From: CAZUHK01 sp964620345
GTDB lineage: Bacteria > Planctomycetota > Phycisphaerae > Phycisphaerales > Zrk34
Reading direction: 5' to 3'
DNA length: 25,527 nt
Assembly: GCA_964620345.1 (NCBI GenBank)
Contig: CAZUHK010000018.1
Location: 1-25,527 of the forward strand
The notes below the pieces were generated by a model, which ran no database searches, was not told the DNA's origin, and worked only from the letters and a program-made list of their open reading frames with translations. Position numbers and translations under genes: made by a program. Positions 16,393 to 24,238 of the stretch are shown here, piece after piece (the stretch's first letter is position 1; the number at the start of each line of letters is the position of its first letter).

Positions 16393-17586
16393 ATGGCCAC
16401 CCTCCGCTACCAAACCGCCGGTGAATCGCACGGCCGCGGCGGCCTGATCCTTGTCAACGGCATGCCCAGGGGCATGGCGATCGACGTGGCGCTGATTGAC
16501 CAGGAACTGCGCCGCCGGCAGGGCGGCTACGGCCGCGGCGGCCGGCAGAATATCGAAACCGACACCGTCGAGTTTCTCACCGGCGTGCGGAAGCTCACGA
16601 CCATCGGCGCGCCGATCACCATGGCGGTGTGGAACCGGGACCACCGGCTGGACGACGATGAGCGCACCCCGCCGCTGCACCGGCCACGCCCGGGCCACGC
16701 CGACCTGGCCGGGTCGATCAAGTGGCTGACCACCGACTGCCGCGAGACACTGGAGCGCGCCAGCGCCCGCGAGACCGCCGGCCGCGTCGCCGCCGGGGCG
16801 TTGGCCAGGTGCCTGCTGCGCGCGTTCGGCATCGAGGTGTTCGGCTTCGTGCGGCAGGTCGGCCAGGCCCGCGGGCGGTTCGAGGTGACCGCTGACAACT
16901 GGCGGCAGCTCGTCGCGCCGCGCGATGCGAGCGACTGCTACTGCCCCGACGCCGCGGCTGACGCGGCGATGAAGGACTTCATCAACGACCAGAAGCTGGC
17001 CAAGGACACGGCCGGCGGCGTGGTCGAGGCCCACGTGTTCGGCTGCCCGCCGGGCATCGGCACCTGCGTCAACTGGTACGACAAGCTCGACGCGCGCCTC
17101 GCCGCGGCGGTCATGGGCATTCAGGCGTTCAAGGGCGTAGAGATCGGCCTGGGCTTCGAAGCCGCCGGCCGGCCCGGGTCGCAGGTACACGATGAAATCT
17201 TCCACGACGCATCGAAGTGCGACACGCCCACGCTGGGCTACCAGCGCGGCACGAACAACGCCGGCGGAATCGAAGGCGGCATGACCAACGGCCAGCCGAT
17301 CGTCGTCCGCGGCGCGATGAAGCCGATCAGCACGCTCGGCAAGCCGCTGCGCAGCGTCGACCTCAACAGCAAGCAGCCGGCCGAGGCCGGCTGGGAGCGC
17401 AGCGACATCTCCGCGATCTCCGCGGCCAGCGTTGTGATGGAAAACGTCATCGCCTTCGAAGTCGCCCGGGCGCTGGTCGAGAAGTTCGGCGGGGATTCGA
17501 TGATCGAAATCCGACAGAACTACGGTGCGTTCCTCGCCACCGCGCGCAAGCTGCCGCTGGGCGACGGTTCGGGCAGGATGCCGTGA
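16393..17586 (+). CDS. aroC: Chorismate synthase
   Basis: A 397-residue enzyme that turns 5-enolpyruvylshikimate-3-phosphate into chorismate, the last shikimate step, using reduced FMN. The three family signatures are visible: TAGESHGRGG at 8-17 with the catalytic His13, ASARETAGRVAAGALAR in the middle with the RPGHADLAG block before it, and the C-terminal ERSDISAISAASVVMENVIAF. Length and frame are normal. The ATG follows a TACAAT hexamer by 10 nt without a Shine-Dalgarno. Downstream, a flavin-reductase-like gene could in principle supply reduced FMN, though a repeat array and a separate promoter lie between. Identity is certain. Confidence 0.98.
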   Translation: MATLRYQTAGESHGRGGLILVNGMPRGMAIDVALIDQELRRRQGGYGRGGRQNIETDTVEFLTGVRKLTTIGAPITMAVWNRDHRLDDDERTPPLHRPRPGHADLAGSIKWLTTDCRETLERASARETAGRVAAGALARCLLRAFGIEVFGFVRQVGQARGRFEVTADNWRQLVAPRDASDCYCPDAAADAAMKDFINDQKLAKDTAGGVVEAHVFGCPPGIGTCVNWYDKLDARLAAAVMGIQAFKGVEIGLGFEAAGRPGSQVHDEIFHDASKCDTPTLGYQRGTNNAGGIEGGMTNGQPIVVRGAMKPISTLGKPLRSVDLNSKQPAEAGWERSDISAISAASVVMENVIAFEVARALVEKFGGDSMIEIRQNYGAFLATARKLPLGDGSGRMP

Positions 17587-17602
17587 ACGGCCGCCGGGAC
17601 CC

Positions 17603-17689
17603 AACGCAAAGAACGCGCAAAGGGCGCGAAGCATGGGCAAGAGCGTTTCACGCCGCGGCCTTCGCGTGTGCTTTGTGTGCTTCGCGTTC
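17603..17689. repeat. Word array, family D, after aroC
   Basis: Words AACGCAAAGAACGCGCAAAG and GGGCGCGAAG (17603-17632) face reverse-complement words CTTCGCG, GTGCTTTGTG and CTTCGCGTTC (17660-17689). The two halves can fold into an imperfect hairpin with a spacer of about 27 nt. It may end aroC transcription. Confidence 0.65.
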
Positions 17690-17708
17690 ATCCGGCCCAC
17701 TGGCCGCT

Positions 17709-17737
17709 TTGCCAAGCGCGGCCCGGCCTCGTATCTT
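17709..17737 (+). promoter_or_regulatory. Promoter for the flavin-reductase/truA pair: TTGCCA, 17 nt, TATCTT
   Basis: TTGCCA (17709-17714, five of six consensus) and TATCTT (17732-17737, four of six) are 17 nt apart. The leader to the ATG at 17776 would be about 32 nt and carries a Shine-Dalgarno. Confidence 0.55.
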
Positions 17738-17775
17738 GCCTGCGTCTTCAGTTTCCCATGCACGGGGTGGCGCGG

Positions 17776-18258
17776 ATGAGTGAACCGGATCGCAAGAAGA
17801 TCGGCAAGGCCCTGGGGCGCATCCCGCAGAGCTTGTACATCATGACCAGCCACTACGAGGACCGCATGCGCGGCGTGATGGTGAGCTGGGTCCAGCAGGT
17901 CGCGTTCGATCCGCCGATGGTCTCGGTGGCCTTGAGCAAGGGCCGGCCCATCGTGCCGCTGCTGCACGATTCGCACGGCTTTGCGCTGTGTCAGATCGCC
18001 CCGACCGACAAGCTGACGATCAAGCGGTTCGGCGGCGGCGACGCCGGCGACAACCCGTTCGAGGCCATCGAGATCTTCAAGGCCGCCACCGGCTCGCCGA
18101 TCATCAAGAAGTCGCTGGCCTACCTCGATTGCGAGCTGGTGCGCCACTTCGACGTCGACGGCGACCACGATGTGTACGTCGGTCTGGTCCGCGCCGGCGA
18201 GCGGTTGGTCAACGCCGAGCCCATCGTCAAACTCCGCACCGACGGCTTTGCCTACTAA
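17776..18258 (+). CDS. Flavin-reductase-like FMN-binding protein
   Basis: A 160-residue split-barrel protein of the flavin reductase/flavoredoxin group, which binds FMN and often uses NAD(P)H to reduce it. Family marks are IPQSLYIMTSHYEDRMRGVMVSWVQQVAFDPPMVSVALSKGRPI, the FMN-binding first half, and HGFALCQIAPTDKLTIKRFGG in the second. The ATG at 17776 has GGGGTGG 5 nt upstream; an ATG at 17758 lacks one. truA follows after 13 nt, so the two are likely co-transcribed from the TTGCCA/TATCTT promoter. The electron partner is unknown; supply of reduced FMN to the upstream chorismate synthase is an attractive guess with no direct evidence. Confidence 0.88.
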   Translation: MSEPDRKKIGKALGRIPQSLYIMTSHYEDRMRGVMVSWVQQVAFDPPMVSVALSKGRPIVPLLHDSHGFALCQIAPTDKLTIKRFGGGDAGDNPFEAIEIFKAATGSPIIKKSLAYLDCELVRHFDVDGDHDVYVGLVRAGERLVNAEPIVKLRTDGFAY

Positions 18259-18271
18259 GCGCCGAACGGTC

Positions 18272-19027
18272 ATGCGTTACAAGCTGACCATCGCCTACGA
18301 CGGGTCGGGCTTCCACGGCTGGCAGGAGCAGACCGGCGCCGATCAGGCGCACCTGCGCACCGTGCAGAAGACGGTGCGCCAGGCGGTGCAGCAGGTCGTC
18401 CGTCAGCCGATCGTCCTGCGGGGCGCGTCGCGCACCGACACCGGCGTGCACGCGCTGGGGCAGGTCGCGGCGTTCGACGCGGCCGACGTGACCGTGCCAT
18501 TGGATCGGCTGGCCGTGGCGATCAACAGCCGGCTGCCCGACGACGTGGAGGTGCGAAGCGCCGAGGTGGTCGCCGATGACTTCGAGCCGATCGCCGGCGC
18601 GGTGGACAAGCAGTACCGCTACCGCGTCTGGAACACCCCCCACCGCCCGCTGGGCCTGCGGCACCTGGTGCATCACTGCTGGCTGGCGCTGGATGTCGAT
18701 GCGATGAACGACGCGGCGGCGCGGCTGGTCGGCCAGCACGACTTCGCGGCGTTCACCAACGCCGGCCACAGACGCACCACGACGGTGCGCACCGTTCACG
18801 AATGCCGCGTCGAGCGGGCCGGCGAGGTCGAGCTGCACATCGTCATCCGTGGCGACGGGTTTCTTTACAACATGGTGCGCATCGTCGCCGGGACGCTGAT
18901 CGAGGTCGGCCGCGGCCACTGGCCGGCGACGCGCGTCGACGAGCTGCTGCGGAGCGGCGACCGCCGGCGGTCGGGCCCGACGCTGCGGCCGACGGGGCTG
19001 TGCCTGGAATGGATTGATTACGCCTGA
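18272..19027 (+). CDS. truA: tRNA pseudouridine(38-40) synthase
   Basis: A 251-residue enzyme that converts uridines 38-40 in the tRNA anticodon arm to pseudouridine. It has the N-terminal YKLTIAYDGSGFHGWQEQ, the catalytic GASRTDTGVHALGQ with nucleophile Asp56, AFTNAGHRRTTTVRTV, and the C-terminal FLYNMVRIVAGTLIEVGRG. The length is normal. It starts 13 nt after the flavin-reductase stop, without a visible Shine-Dalgarno, so it probably depends on upstream translation. The stop lies 33 nt from the convergent D-aminoacylase stop; the gap has only short GC palindromes. Confidence 0.97.
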   Translation: MRYKLTIAYDGSGFHGWQEQTGADQAHLRTVQKTVRQAVQQVVRQPIVLRGASRTDTGVHALGQVAAFDAADVTVPLDRLAVAINSRLPDDVEVRSAEVVADDFEPIAGAVDKQYRYRVWNTPHRPLGLRHLVHHCWLALDVDAMNDAAARLVGQHDFAAFTNAGHRRTTTVRTVHECRVERAGEVELHIVIRGDGFLYNMVRIVAGTLIEVGRGHWPATRVDELLRSGDRRRSGPTLRPTGLCLEWIDYA

Positions 19028-19060
19028 GCGCGAGGCGGCGCGGCCGCGCGAAGCCGGGCT

Positions 19061-20692
19061 TCACCCGAAGCGCAGCACTTTGCCCGGGCGGGCGCCGGTG
19101 GGGCGGGCGGTGGCGTCGCCGTTGCTCGAAACACACACCTCGCCGTTGACCAGCACCCACCGGATGCCGGCCGGCGGCTGGGCGGGGCGGGGGTAGGTCG
19201 CGCGGTCGGCGATGGTGGCCGGGTCGAACAGGACCAGATCGGCCCAGTGGCCCTCGCGGATCGTGCCGCGGTCGCGCAGGCGCATCACCCGGGCCGGCTG
19301 ACCGGTGAGCTTGTGGATCGCGGTGGGCAGGTCGAACCATTTCGCCTCGCGGCAGAGCTGGCCGAGCACACGCCCCGGCGTGCCGAACGCACGCGGGTGC
19401 GGGTGATCGGCGCAGGCATCGCCCACCTGGTCGCGCAGGCACGCATCGGAGCCGATCATCACGTCCGGCCAACTGAGTATCCGCTTCATGTTCGCTTCGG
19501 ACATGGAAAAGTGGATGCCGTTCGTCCATGCGCCGTCTTCGATGAGCAGGTCGAGCGCCGCGTCGAGCGCATCATCGGCGCCGGCGTGCGCGGCCCACTG
19601 CGCGAGCGTCTTGCCCTCGGCGGCGCGGCATTCGGGGCGGTGAACGCCGGCGACCATGACGCGCGAAAGCCAGTCGTCCAGCTCATCGCCCTCGCGTGCG
19701 ATGATCTGCTGGCGGATCGCGTCGCGTTGTTTGCGGTCTTCGAGGCGCGACACGACCGCCTCGGCCCCCCCGGCCAGCGCGGCGTTGGGCAAGACGATCG
19801 TCGCCAGGTCGGTGCAGCTCGCGGTGTACGGGTAGCGATCGCCGAACAGCTCGACGCCGCGCGCCGCGGCCCGATTCATCCGTTGGCGCACCGCGTCGAG
19901 CTTGGGCCAGTTGCGCGGCCTGGCGGTCTTGATGTGGCTGTACTGCGCCCGGCAGCCCGCGGCCTCGCACACGCTCAGGAACTCATCGAGCGCTTCGAGC
20001 AGGTCGTCGCTCTCGCTGCGCAGGTGCGAGGCGTACAGCCCGCCGTGGTGCGCGACGACCGCCGCGAGCTCGCGGATCTCCGCATCGTCGGCAAAGCAGC
20101 CGGGCGAGTAGACCAGCCCGGTGGACAGGCCGAAGCAGCCCAGGCGCATCGCGCGTTCGACCTCGCGCTGCATCGCGCGGCGCTGGTCGCGGTCGGCCCT
20201 GGCATCGTCCAGCCCGACGATCGAGCCGCGCAGCGTGCCGTGCGCGATCAGCAGCCCCTGGTTGAGCGCCATCGGCGCCGCGGCGCAGCGATGGAAATAC
20301 TGCTCCGTGGTTTCCCAGTCGATCCGCAGGCCGTGGGGTTCGTACTCGGCCTGGCGCTGCTGTTTCATGCCGCCGCGCAGGGGGAACGCGCCGTAGCCGC
20401 AGTTGCCGTTGAGCTCGGTGGTGTAGCCGGCCAGCAGCTTGCTCGTGGCGGCCGGCGCGTACAGCGCGGCGAAGTCGGAGTGGGAGTGGATGTCGATGAA
20501 CCCCGGGCACAGCACCAGGCCCGTCGCGTCGATGGTGCGCGACGCGGGCGTGGCGGGATTGACCGCGAGGGTGATGCGGCCGTCTTTCACGCCGATGGTT
20601 CGCATCGCACCGGCCGCGGGGCGCGCCGCGTCGGTGCCCGACGGTTCGCCGTCGTACACGCGGGCGTGATCGATGCGCAGGTCCAGGTGCAT
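19061..20692 (-). CDS. N-acyl-D-amino-acid deacylase / D-aminoacylase family amidohydrolase
   Basis: A 543-residue zinc hydrolase of the D-aminoacylase group, which frees D-amino acids from N-acyl forms. Seen in order: the small beta domain MHLDLRIDHARVYDG, GFIDIHSHSDF (His69, His71), ELNGNCGYGAFP with the bridging Cys98, GLYASHLRSESDD, CRAQYSHIKTARP, and MIGSDACLRD with the catalytic Asp. The C-terminus returns to the beta domain (RGTIREGHWADLVLFDPATI and WVLVNGEVC). No signal peptide is present. The ATG at 20692 is chosen because the family starts there; there is no good Shine-Dalgarno. It may serve D-amino acid salvage from peptidoglycan. Family certain, substrate not. Confidence 0.93.
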   Translation of the reverse strand: MHLDLRIDHARVYDGEPSGTDAARPAAGAMRTIGVKDGRITLAVNPATPASRTIDATGLVLCPGFIDIHSHSDFAALYAPAATSKLLAGYTTELNGNCGYGAFPLRGGMKQQRQAEYEPHGLRIDWETTEQYFHRCAAAPMALNQGLLIAHGTLRGSIVGLDDARADRDQRRAMQREVERAMRLGCFGLSTGLVYSPGCFADDAEIRELAAVVAHHGGLYASHLRSESDDLLEALDEFLSVCEAAGCRAQYSHIKTARPRNWPKLDAVRQRMNRAAARGVELFGDRYPYTASCTDLATIVLPNAALAGGAEAVVSRLEDRKQRDAIRQQIIAREGDELDDWLSRVMVAGVHRPECRAAEGKTLAQWAAHAGADDALDAALDLLIEDGAWTNGIHFSMSEANMKRILSWPDVMIGSDACLRDQVGDACADHPHPRAFGTPGRVLGQLCREAKWFDLPTAIHKLTGQPARVMRLRDRGTIREGHWADLVLFDPATIADRATYPRPAQPPAGIRWVLVNGEVCVSSNGDATARPTGARPGKVLRFG

Positions 20693-20747
20693 GAAGGGTT
20701 CGCAAGGCCCGGATAATTTCGCCGGTGTCTGGTCACTATCGTGCGAT

Positions 20748-20781
20748 CGGGGCGTGGCGCTTGACAATGCGCCTCGCCCCG
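20748..20781. other. Strong 13-bp inverted repeat between divergent genes
   Basis: CGGGGCGTGGCGC and GCGCCTCGCCCCG pair with a single T-T mismatch around the loop TTGACAAT. No T-run follows on either side. The loop includes a perfect -35 hexamer but no -10 at the right distance. It could be a DNA operator or an RNA hairpin in the leader of the phosphoesterase gene. Confidence 0.6.
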
Positions 20782-20883
20782 CCGCCCCCGCGCCCTCAAG
20801 CATGCCCATCGGCCAAGCCGATGTAAAGCTCATCCCACCGGCGCGGTCGCTCCGTTGACCGCCAGACGCTAAAGGCAATACTG

Positions 20884-21786
20884 ATGCCCATGACCGGCCC
20901 CGGCCAGCGCAAGGCGAGCTTCCAGGACGCGGACACCATCTGCGACATCTTCACGCGCGCCGCCGAGCTCAACCGCGACCACCCGCAGCGCACCGGCTCG
21001 GTGATCGACCTGCCCGACCAGGGCCACATGCTCATCACCGGCGACCTGCACGATCACCGCGTCAATTTCGAAAAGGCCCTGCGCCTGGCCAACCTCGCCG
21101 ACAAGCCCGGCAATCACCTGCTGCTGCAGGAGATGATCCACGGCGAGAAGCTGGTCAACGGCATGGACCTGAGCTACCGCATGAGTGCCGAAACCGCGGC
21201 GATGCAGATCCGATTCCCCCATCGCGTCCACGTGCTGCTGTCCAACCACGAGCTGGCGCAGGTCAACGGCGAAGATATTTCCAAGCACGGCGTCAGCTCG
21301 ATCGAGGCGTTCTACACCGGGCTCAGCCACGTCTTCGGCGACGAGACCGACCGCGTCCACGAGGCGTTCGCCCAATGGGTCCGCTCCCTGCCGCTGGCCG
21401 TGCGGTGCGCCAACGGGCTGTTCGTCGCCCACTCGCTGCCGGCCAGCCGCAAGCGAAACGACTTCGACCCGATGTGCCTGACCCGCGAGCTGAGCGACGA
21501 TGACCTGTACGGCCCCGACGGCTCGGCGCACCTGATGGTCTGGGGCCGCGTCATCGGCCAGGAGTGGGCTGAGGATCTGGCGACGATGTGGAACACCCAC
21601 CTGTTCATCCTCGGCCACCAGCACGCGGAGATGGGCTACGAGCTGCTGGGCGACACGATGGTCATTCTGGCCAGCGATCACGACCACGGCGTGGCCCTGC
21701 CGGTCAACCTCGCCACCGCGTACACCCGCGTGGAACTGGTCGACGCGATCGTCCCCTTCGCCGCGCTGCCGGCGCCTCGACGGTGA
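20884..21786 (+). CDS. Calcineurin-like (PPP-fold) phosphoesterase with altered motif II
   Basis: A 300-residue metallophosphoesterase. Motif I is HMLITGDLHDHRVNF (Asp54, His56), motif III is LLSNHELAQ (Asn121, His122, Glu123), then FVAHSLP (His183) and ILGHQHAEMG (His245, His247). Where PPP enzymes have GDxVDRG, this protein has LLLQEMIHGEK at 80-90, so the usual bridging Asp is missing or replaced by Glu/His. Many metal ligands remain, so it may still be active with a different site. No signal peptide or membrane helix. AAAGG 8 nt before the ATG supports the start. It is alone on its strand between a D-aminoacylase and a ROK kinase; the substrate is unknown. Confidence 0.85.
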   Translation: MPMTGPGQRKASFQDADTICDIFTRAAELNRDHPQRTGSVIDLPDQGHMLITGDLHDHRVNFEKALRLANLADKPGNHLLLQEMIHGEKLVNGMDLSYRMSAETAAMQIRFPHRVHVLLSNHELAQVNGEDISKHGVSSIEAFYTGLSHVFGDETDRVHEAFAQWVRSLPLAVRCANGLFVAHSLPASRKRNDFDPMCLTRELSDDDLYGPDGSAHLMVWGRVIGQEWAEDLATMWNTHLFILGHQHAEMGYELLGDTMVILASDHDHGVALPVNLATAYTRVELVDAIVPFAALPAPRR

Positions 21787-21827
21787 CCAGAACCACCGCA
21801 GAAGCGTAGGGAATAGAGACCCGTCGA

Positions 21828-22062
21828 GTAGACAGGATCGACGGGATTGAAAGGAAGTTTTGCAAGCGCGGCCAGACCCGCGCGCTGATCCTGTTTAGAG
21901 CATCTTTCGGCGACCCGTAGTGGGTGCCACACCTTGTCCCGAAGGGCAAGGTGTGATGCCGTCCGCGCCCGCTCACACCTTGCCGCTAAGGCGGACAAGG
22001 CGTGGCACCCGACAGACGCGACGCAGCGCTGCAACCTGTTTTATCCGGTGAATCCTGTCGCC
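21828..22062. repeat. Intergenic repeat cluster: family E words and paired hairpins
   Basis: The 334-nt gap holds no gene. ACAGGATCGACGGGATTG words (about 21830-21850) face ATCCTGTTT and AATCCTGTC words (21888-21896, 22050-22058). GCGCGG/CCGCGC at 21866-21883 is a small hairpin that may end the phosphoesterase transcript. Between them lie two CACACCTTG hairpins: 21928-21955 (9-bp perfect outer stem, CCC/GGG inner) and 21974-22004. They are enclosed by a larger inverted pair, GGGTGCCACACCTTG at 21922 and CAAGGCGTGGCACCC ending at 22010. This looks like a REP- or MITE-like unit. Confidence 0.7.
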
Positions 22063-22120
22063 AAGGCCCTGCTTCTGCACCTCTGTCTGCTCGGCGACTG
22101 CGTGGCTATCCCGTTCGGCA

Positions 22121-23095
22121 TCACCCCGTCGCCAGGCGATCGCGGGCGAGGATGGCGGCGCCGATCAGGCCCGCGTCGTCGCCGAGCTTGCTCTCGACGA
22201 CCTTGCACTTTTCGCGGCAGACCGCGGGGAAGGCCGCGTCGTGGAAGTTGTCGGTGATCCACTGAATCCAGCGGTCGTCCAGCGCTTCGGTCAGCCCGCC
22301 GCCGATGACCACGCAGTCCAAGCTCAGCAGCGTGACGACGCCGGCGATCGACGTGCCGATGGCGCGGGCCGCGTCGCCGATCACGCGGACGGTCAACGCA
22401 TCGTCCTTGTTCAGGGCCTTGCTGAGCACCTTGGAGCGGATGCGCGGCCACTTGGCCCCGGCCAGCTCGCGCAGGATGCTGGGGTGATTGGCGTTGACCA
22501 TGGCGACCAGGCGGTTGACGATGGCGGTGCGGCTGGCGACCTGCTCGAGGGTGCGGTGGCCGAACGGGGCGTGGGTGTCGATGGTGGTGTGGCCGATCTC
22601 CCCGGCGGTGCCGAACGCGCCGGTGAACAGCTCGCCGTCGAGCACCAGTCCCCCGCCGATGCCCGTGCCGATGAACACGCCCAGCACCATGCTCGCGCCT
22701 TTGGCTGCGCCCTTGCGGTACTCACCCCAGGTGCCGACATTGACATCGTTGTCCACGGTGACCGGCGCGCCGACCTGCTCGGCCAAATGCTCGGCGACAT
22801 GGACGTTGGACCATCGCAGGTTGACCGCTTCGAGCACGACGCCGGTGCTCGGCTCGATCGCGCCGGGCACGCCCAGGCCCACGCCGGCCAGGTCGGTCGG
22901 CTCCACGCCCGCGTCCTTGCACAGCGTCTTGACCACACCCACGACACGCTTGATCACGGCCGGCTCGCCCTCGTCGGCTCGGGTGTCGGTCTTCTCGCGG
23001 CAGACGACCTTGTCCTTGGCGTCGACCAGCCCGCCGGTGATGTTCGTCCCGCCCAGGTCGATGCCGATCACGGGCGCGTCGGATTTGTCGGCCAC
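22121..23095 (-). CDS. ROK-family sugar kinase (glucokinase-like), lacking the zinc motif
   Basis: A 324-residue ASKHA-fold kinase expected to phosphorylate a hexose, probably glucose. It has the phosphate loop VIGIDLGGTNITGGLVD (10-26), VTVDNDVNVGTWGEYRKG with the catalytic Asp, FIGTGIGGGLVLDGELFTG, and EIGHTTI, then CVVIGGGLTEAL near the C-terminus. After EIGH the usual ROK zinc signature CxCGxxGCxE is absent; THAPFGHRTLEQVAS takes its place. The GTG at 23095 is chosen because AAAGGA lies 6 nt before it; the ATG at 23134 lies inside the -10 region. It follows phoH by 96 nt on the same strand but has its own -10. Kinase call sure; the sugar is uncertain. Confidence 0.9.
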   Translation of the reverse strand: MADKSDAPVIGIDLGGTNITGGLVDAKDKVVCREKTDTRADEGEPAVIKRVVGVVKTLCKDAGVEPTDLAGVGLGVPGAIEPSTGVVLEAVNLRWSNVHVAEHLAEQVGAPVTVDNDVNVGTWGEYRKGAAKGASMVLGVFIGTGIGGGLVLDGELFTGAFGTAGEIGHTTIDTHAPFGHRTLEQVASRTAIVNRLVAMVNANHPSILRELAGAKWPRIRSKVLSKALNKDDALTVRVIGDAARAIGTSIAGVVTLLSLDCVVIGGGLTEALDDRWIQWITDNFHDAAFPAVCREKCKVVESKLGDDAGLIGAAILARDRLATG

Positions 23096-23129
23096 GTCGA
23101 GTCCTTTCGTGCAACTCCGATTCACGCGC

Positions 23130-23135
23130 ATCATA
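23130..23135 (-). promoter_or_regulatory. -10-like TATGAT for the ROK kinase
   Basis: TATGAT on the minus strand would start a transcript with a leader of about 28 nt that includes the AAAGGA Shine-Dalgarno. No clear -35 is seen at 16-18 nt. Confidence 0.4.
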
Positions 23136-23191
23136 AACGATCGCGTGCGCGACGCACCGGGATAGTCCGTCTGCGGCGCTGCGGCGACGTG

Positions 23192-24157
23192 TCAGTGCGT
23201 CGGCTCGCCGTACGCCTCGACGATGCGCTGCACCAGCGAGTGGCGGACGATGTCGTGCTTGTCCAGTTGCGCAAAGCCCACGCCCGGCACGCGAATCAGG
23301 CGGCGGACGGCGTCGACCAGGCCGCTGGTCTCCCCGGCAGGCAGGTCGATCTGGCTTGTGTCGCCGGTGACGATCATCTTCCCGCCGTGCCCGAGGCGCG
23401 TGAGGAACATCTGCATCTGCGCCTTGGTGGTGTTCTGGGCTTCGTCCATGATGATGGCCGCGTCGTTGAGCGTGCGGCCGCGCATGAACGCCAAGGGCAC
23501 GACCTCGATCACATCGCTGTGCATCAGCCGCTGCACGTGGTCGAACGGCGCCATGTCGTGCAGCGCATCCAGCAGCGGTCGCAGGTAGGGGTTGACCTTC
23601 TGCTGCATGTCGCCGGGCAGGAAGCCGAGCTTTTCGCCGGCCTCGACCGCGGGGCGGACCAGCACGAGCTTGCGTGTCATGCCCTTTTTGAGCATCGCGA
23701 CGGCCGCGGCCACGGCCAGGTAGGTCTTGCCCGTGCCCGCCGGTCCGGTGCAGAAGACCAGGTCGTGGGCCTTGATGTCCGCCAGGTACCGGCGTTGGCC
23801 CGCGGTCTTGGGCGCGATGCGCCGGCCGGGGATCAGCACCTCCAGCTCGTCGCCGGTGTCCCACTGGCCATCGAGCGGGGCGCCCGTGGCCTCGGCGCCG
23901 GTGCTGGTCACGCGGTGGATCAGGTCGATCACCTGGGAGCGGCTGGGCGTGCCGTTGCGCCGGGTCTGCTGGGCCAGTTGATTGATCACCTCCGCGGCGC
24001 GATTGACACTGGGCCCTTCGCCGGTGAGGCGGACGCGGTTGTCACGCGCCGCGACGTTCACGCCCAGTGCTTCGCGGATGAGCTTGAGATGCGCCTGCGC
24101 CGGGCCGAACAGCGCCACCTGGTCGGCGTTGGGCGGGACGTTGATGGTCAGTTCCAA
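23192..24157 (-). CDS. phoH: PhoH-family ATPase
   Basis: A 321-residue cytoplasmic P-loop protein of the PhoH/YbeZ type, linked in other bacteria to RNA and ribosome metabolism and often found beside ybeY. The N-terminal region (LFGPAQAHLKLIREALGVNV) is the KH-like part. Walker A is GPAGTGKT at 138-145, Walker B is AAIIMDEAQNTT, then the sensor VTGDTSQIDLP. I chose the TTG at 24157 because translation from it (ELTINVPPNADQVALFGP) is the usual family start and GGAGG lies 11 nt upstream. An ATG at 24229 would add 24 weakly biased codons and overlaps the TATAAT box. ybeY is not seen nearby. Confidence 0.93.
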   Translation of the reverse strand: MELTINVPPNADQVALFGPAQAHLKLIREALGVNVAARDNRVRLTGEGPSVNRAAEVINQLAQQTRRNGTPSRSQVIDLIHRVTSTGAEATGAPLDGQWDTGDELEVLIPGRRIAPKTAGQRRYLADIKAHDLVFCTGPAGTGKTYLAVAAAVAMLKKGMTRKLVLVRPAVEAGEKLGFLPGDMQQKVNPYLRPLLDALHDMAPFDHVQRLMHSDVIEVVPLAFMRGRTLNDAAIIMDEAQNTTKAQMQMFLTRLGHGGKMIVTGDTSQIDLPAGETSGLVDAVRRLIRVPGVGFAQLDKHDIVRHSLVQRIVEAYGEPTH

Positions 24158-24204
24158 GGCGGGCCGATCCTCCCGCCCGCGGCCGCGCCGAATCGCACCG
24201 GCGC

Positions 24205-24232
24205 TTGCCCGCGAGCACAAACCTGCCATTAT
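24205..24232 (+). promoter_or_regulatory. Promoter of the lipoprotein gene: TTGCCC, 16 nt, CATTAT
   Basis: TTGCCC (24205-24210) and CATTAT (24227-24232) are 16 nt apart; TTATAC at 24229 with 18-nt spacing is the alternative. The first -10 ends 6 nt before the ATG, so the mRNA would be leaderless. It overlaps the phoH -10 on the other strand. Confidence 0.45.
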
Positions 24233-24238
24233 ACGCCC
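24228..24238 (-). promoter_or_regulatory. Extended -10 of phoH: GGGCGTATAAT
   Basis: A perfect TATAAT (24233-24228, minus strand) is preceded by GGGCG, the same context as the CBS-gene -10. No TTG -35 is visible. The leader to the TTG at 24157 would be about 65 nt. Confidence 0.5.

Noticed and set aside
19247..20716. 489-codon plus-strand ORF opposite the D-aminoacylase
   Set aside because: Antisense shadow; the minus-strand product has all zinc-hydrolase motifs in order.
22241..24238. Long plus-strand ORF reaching into the DUF3568-like lipoprotein
   Set aside because: Most of it is antisense to the ROK kinase and phoH. Only the last 134 codons, from the ATG at 24239 with a lipoprotein signal, are protein-like.
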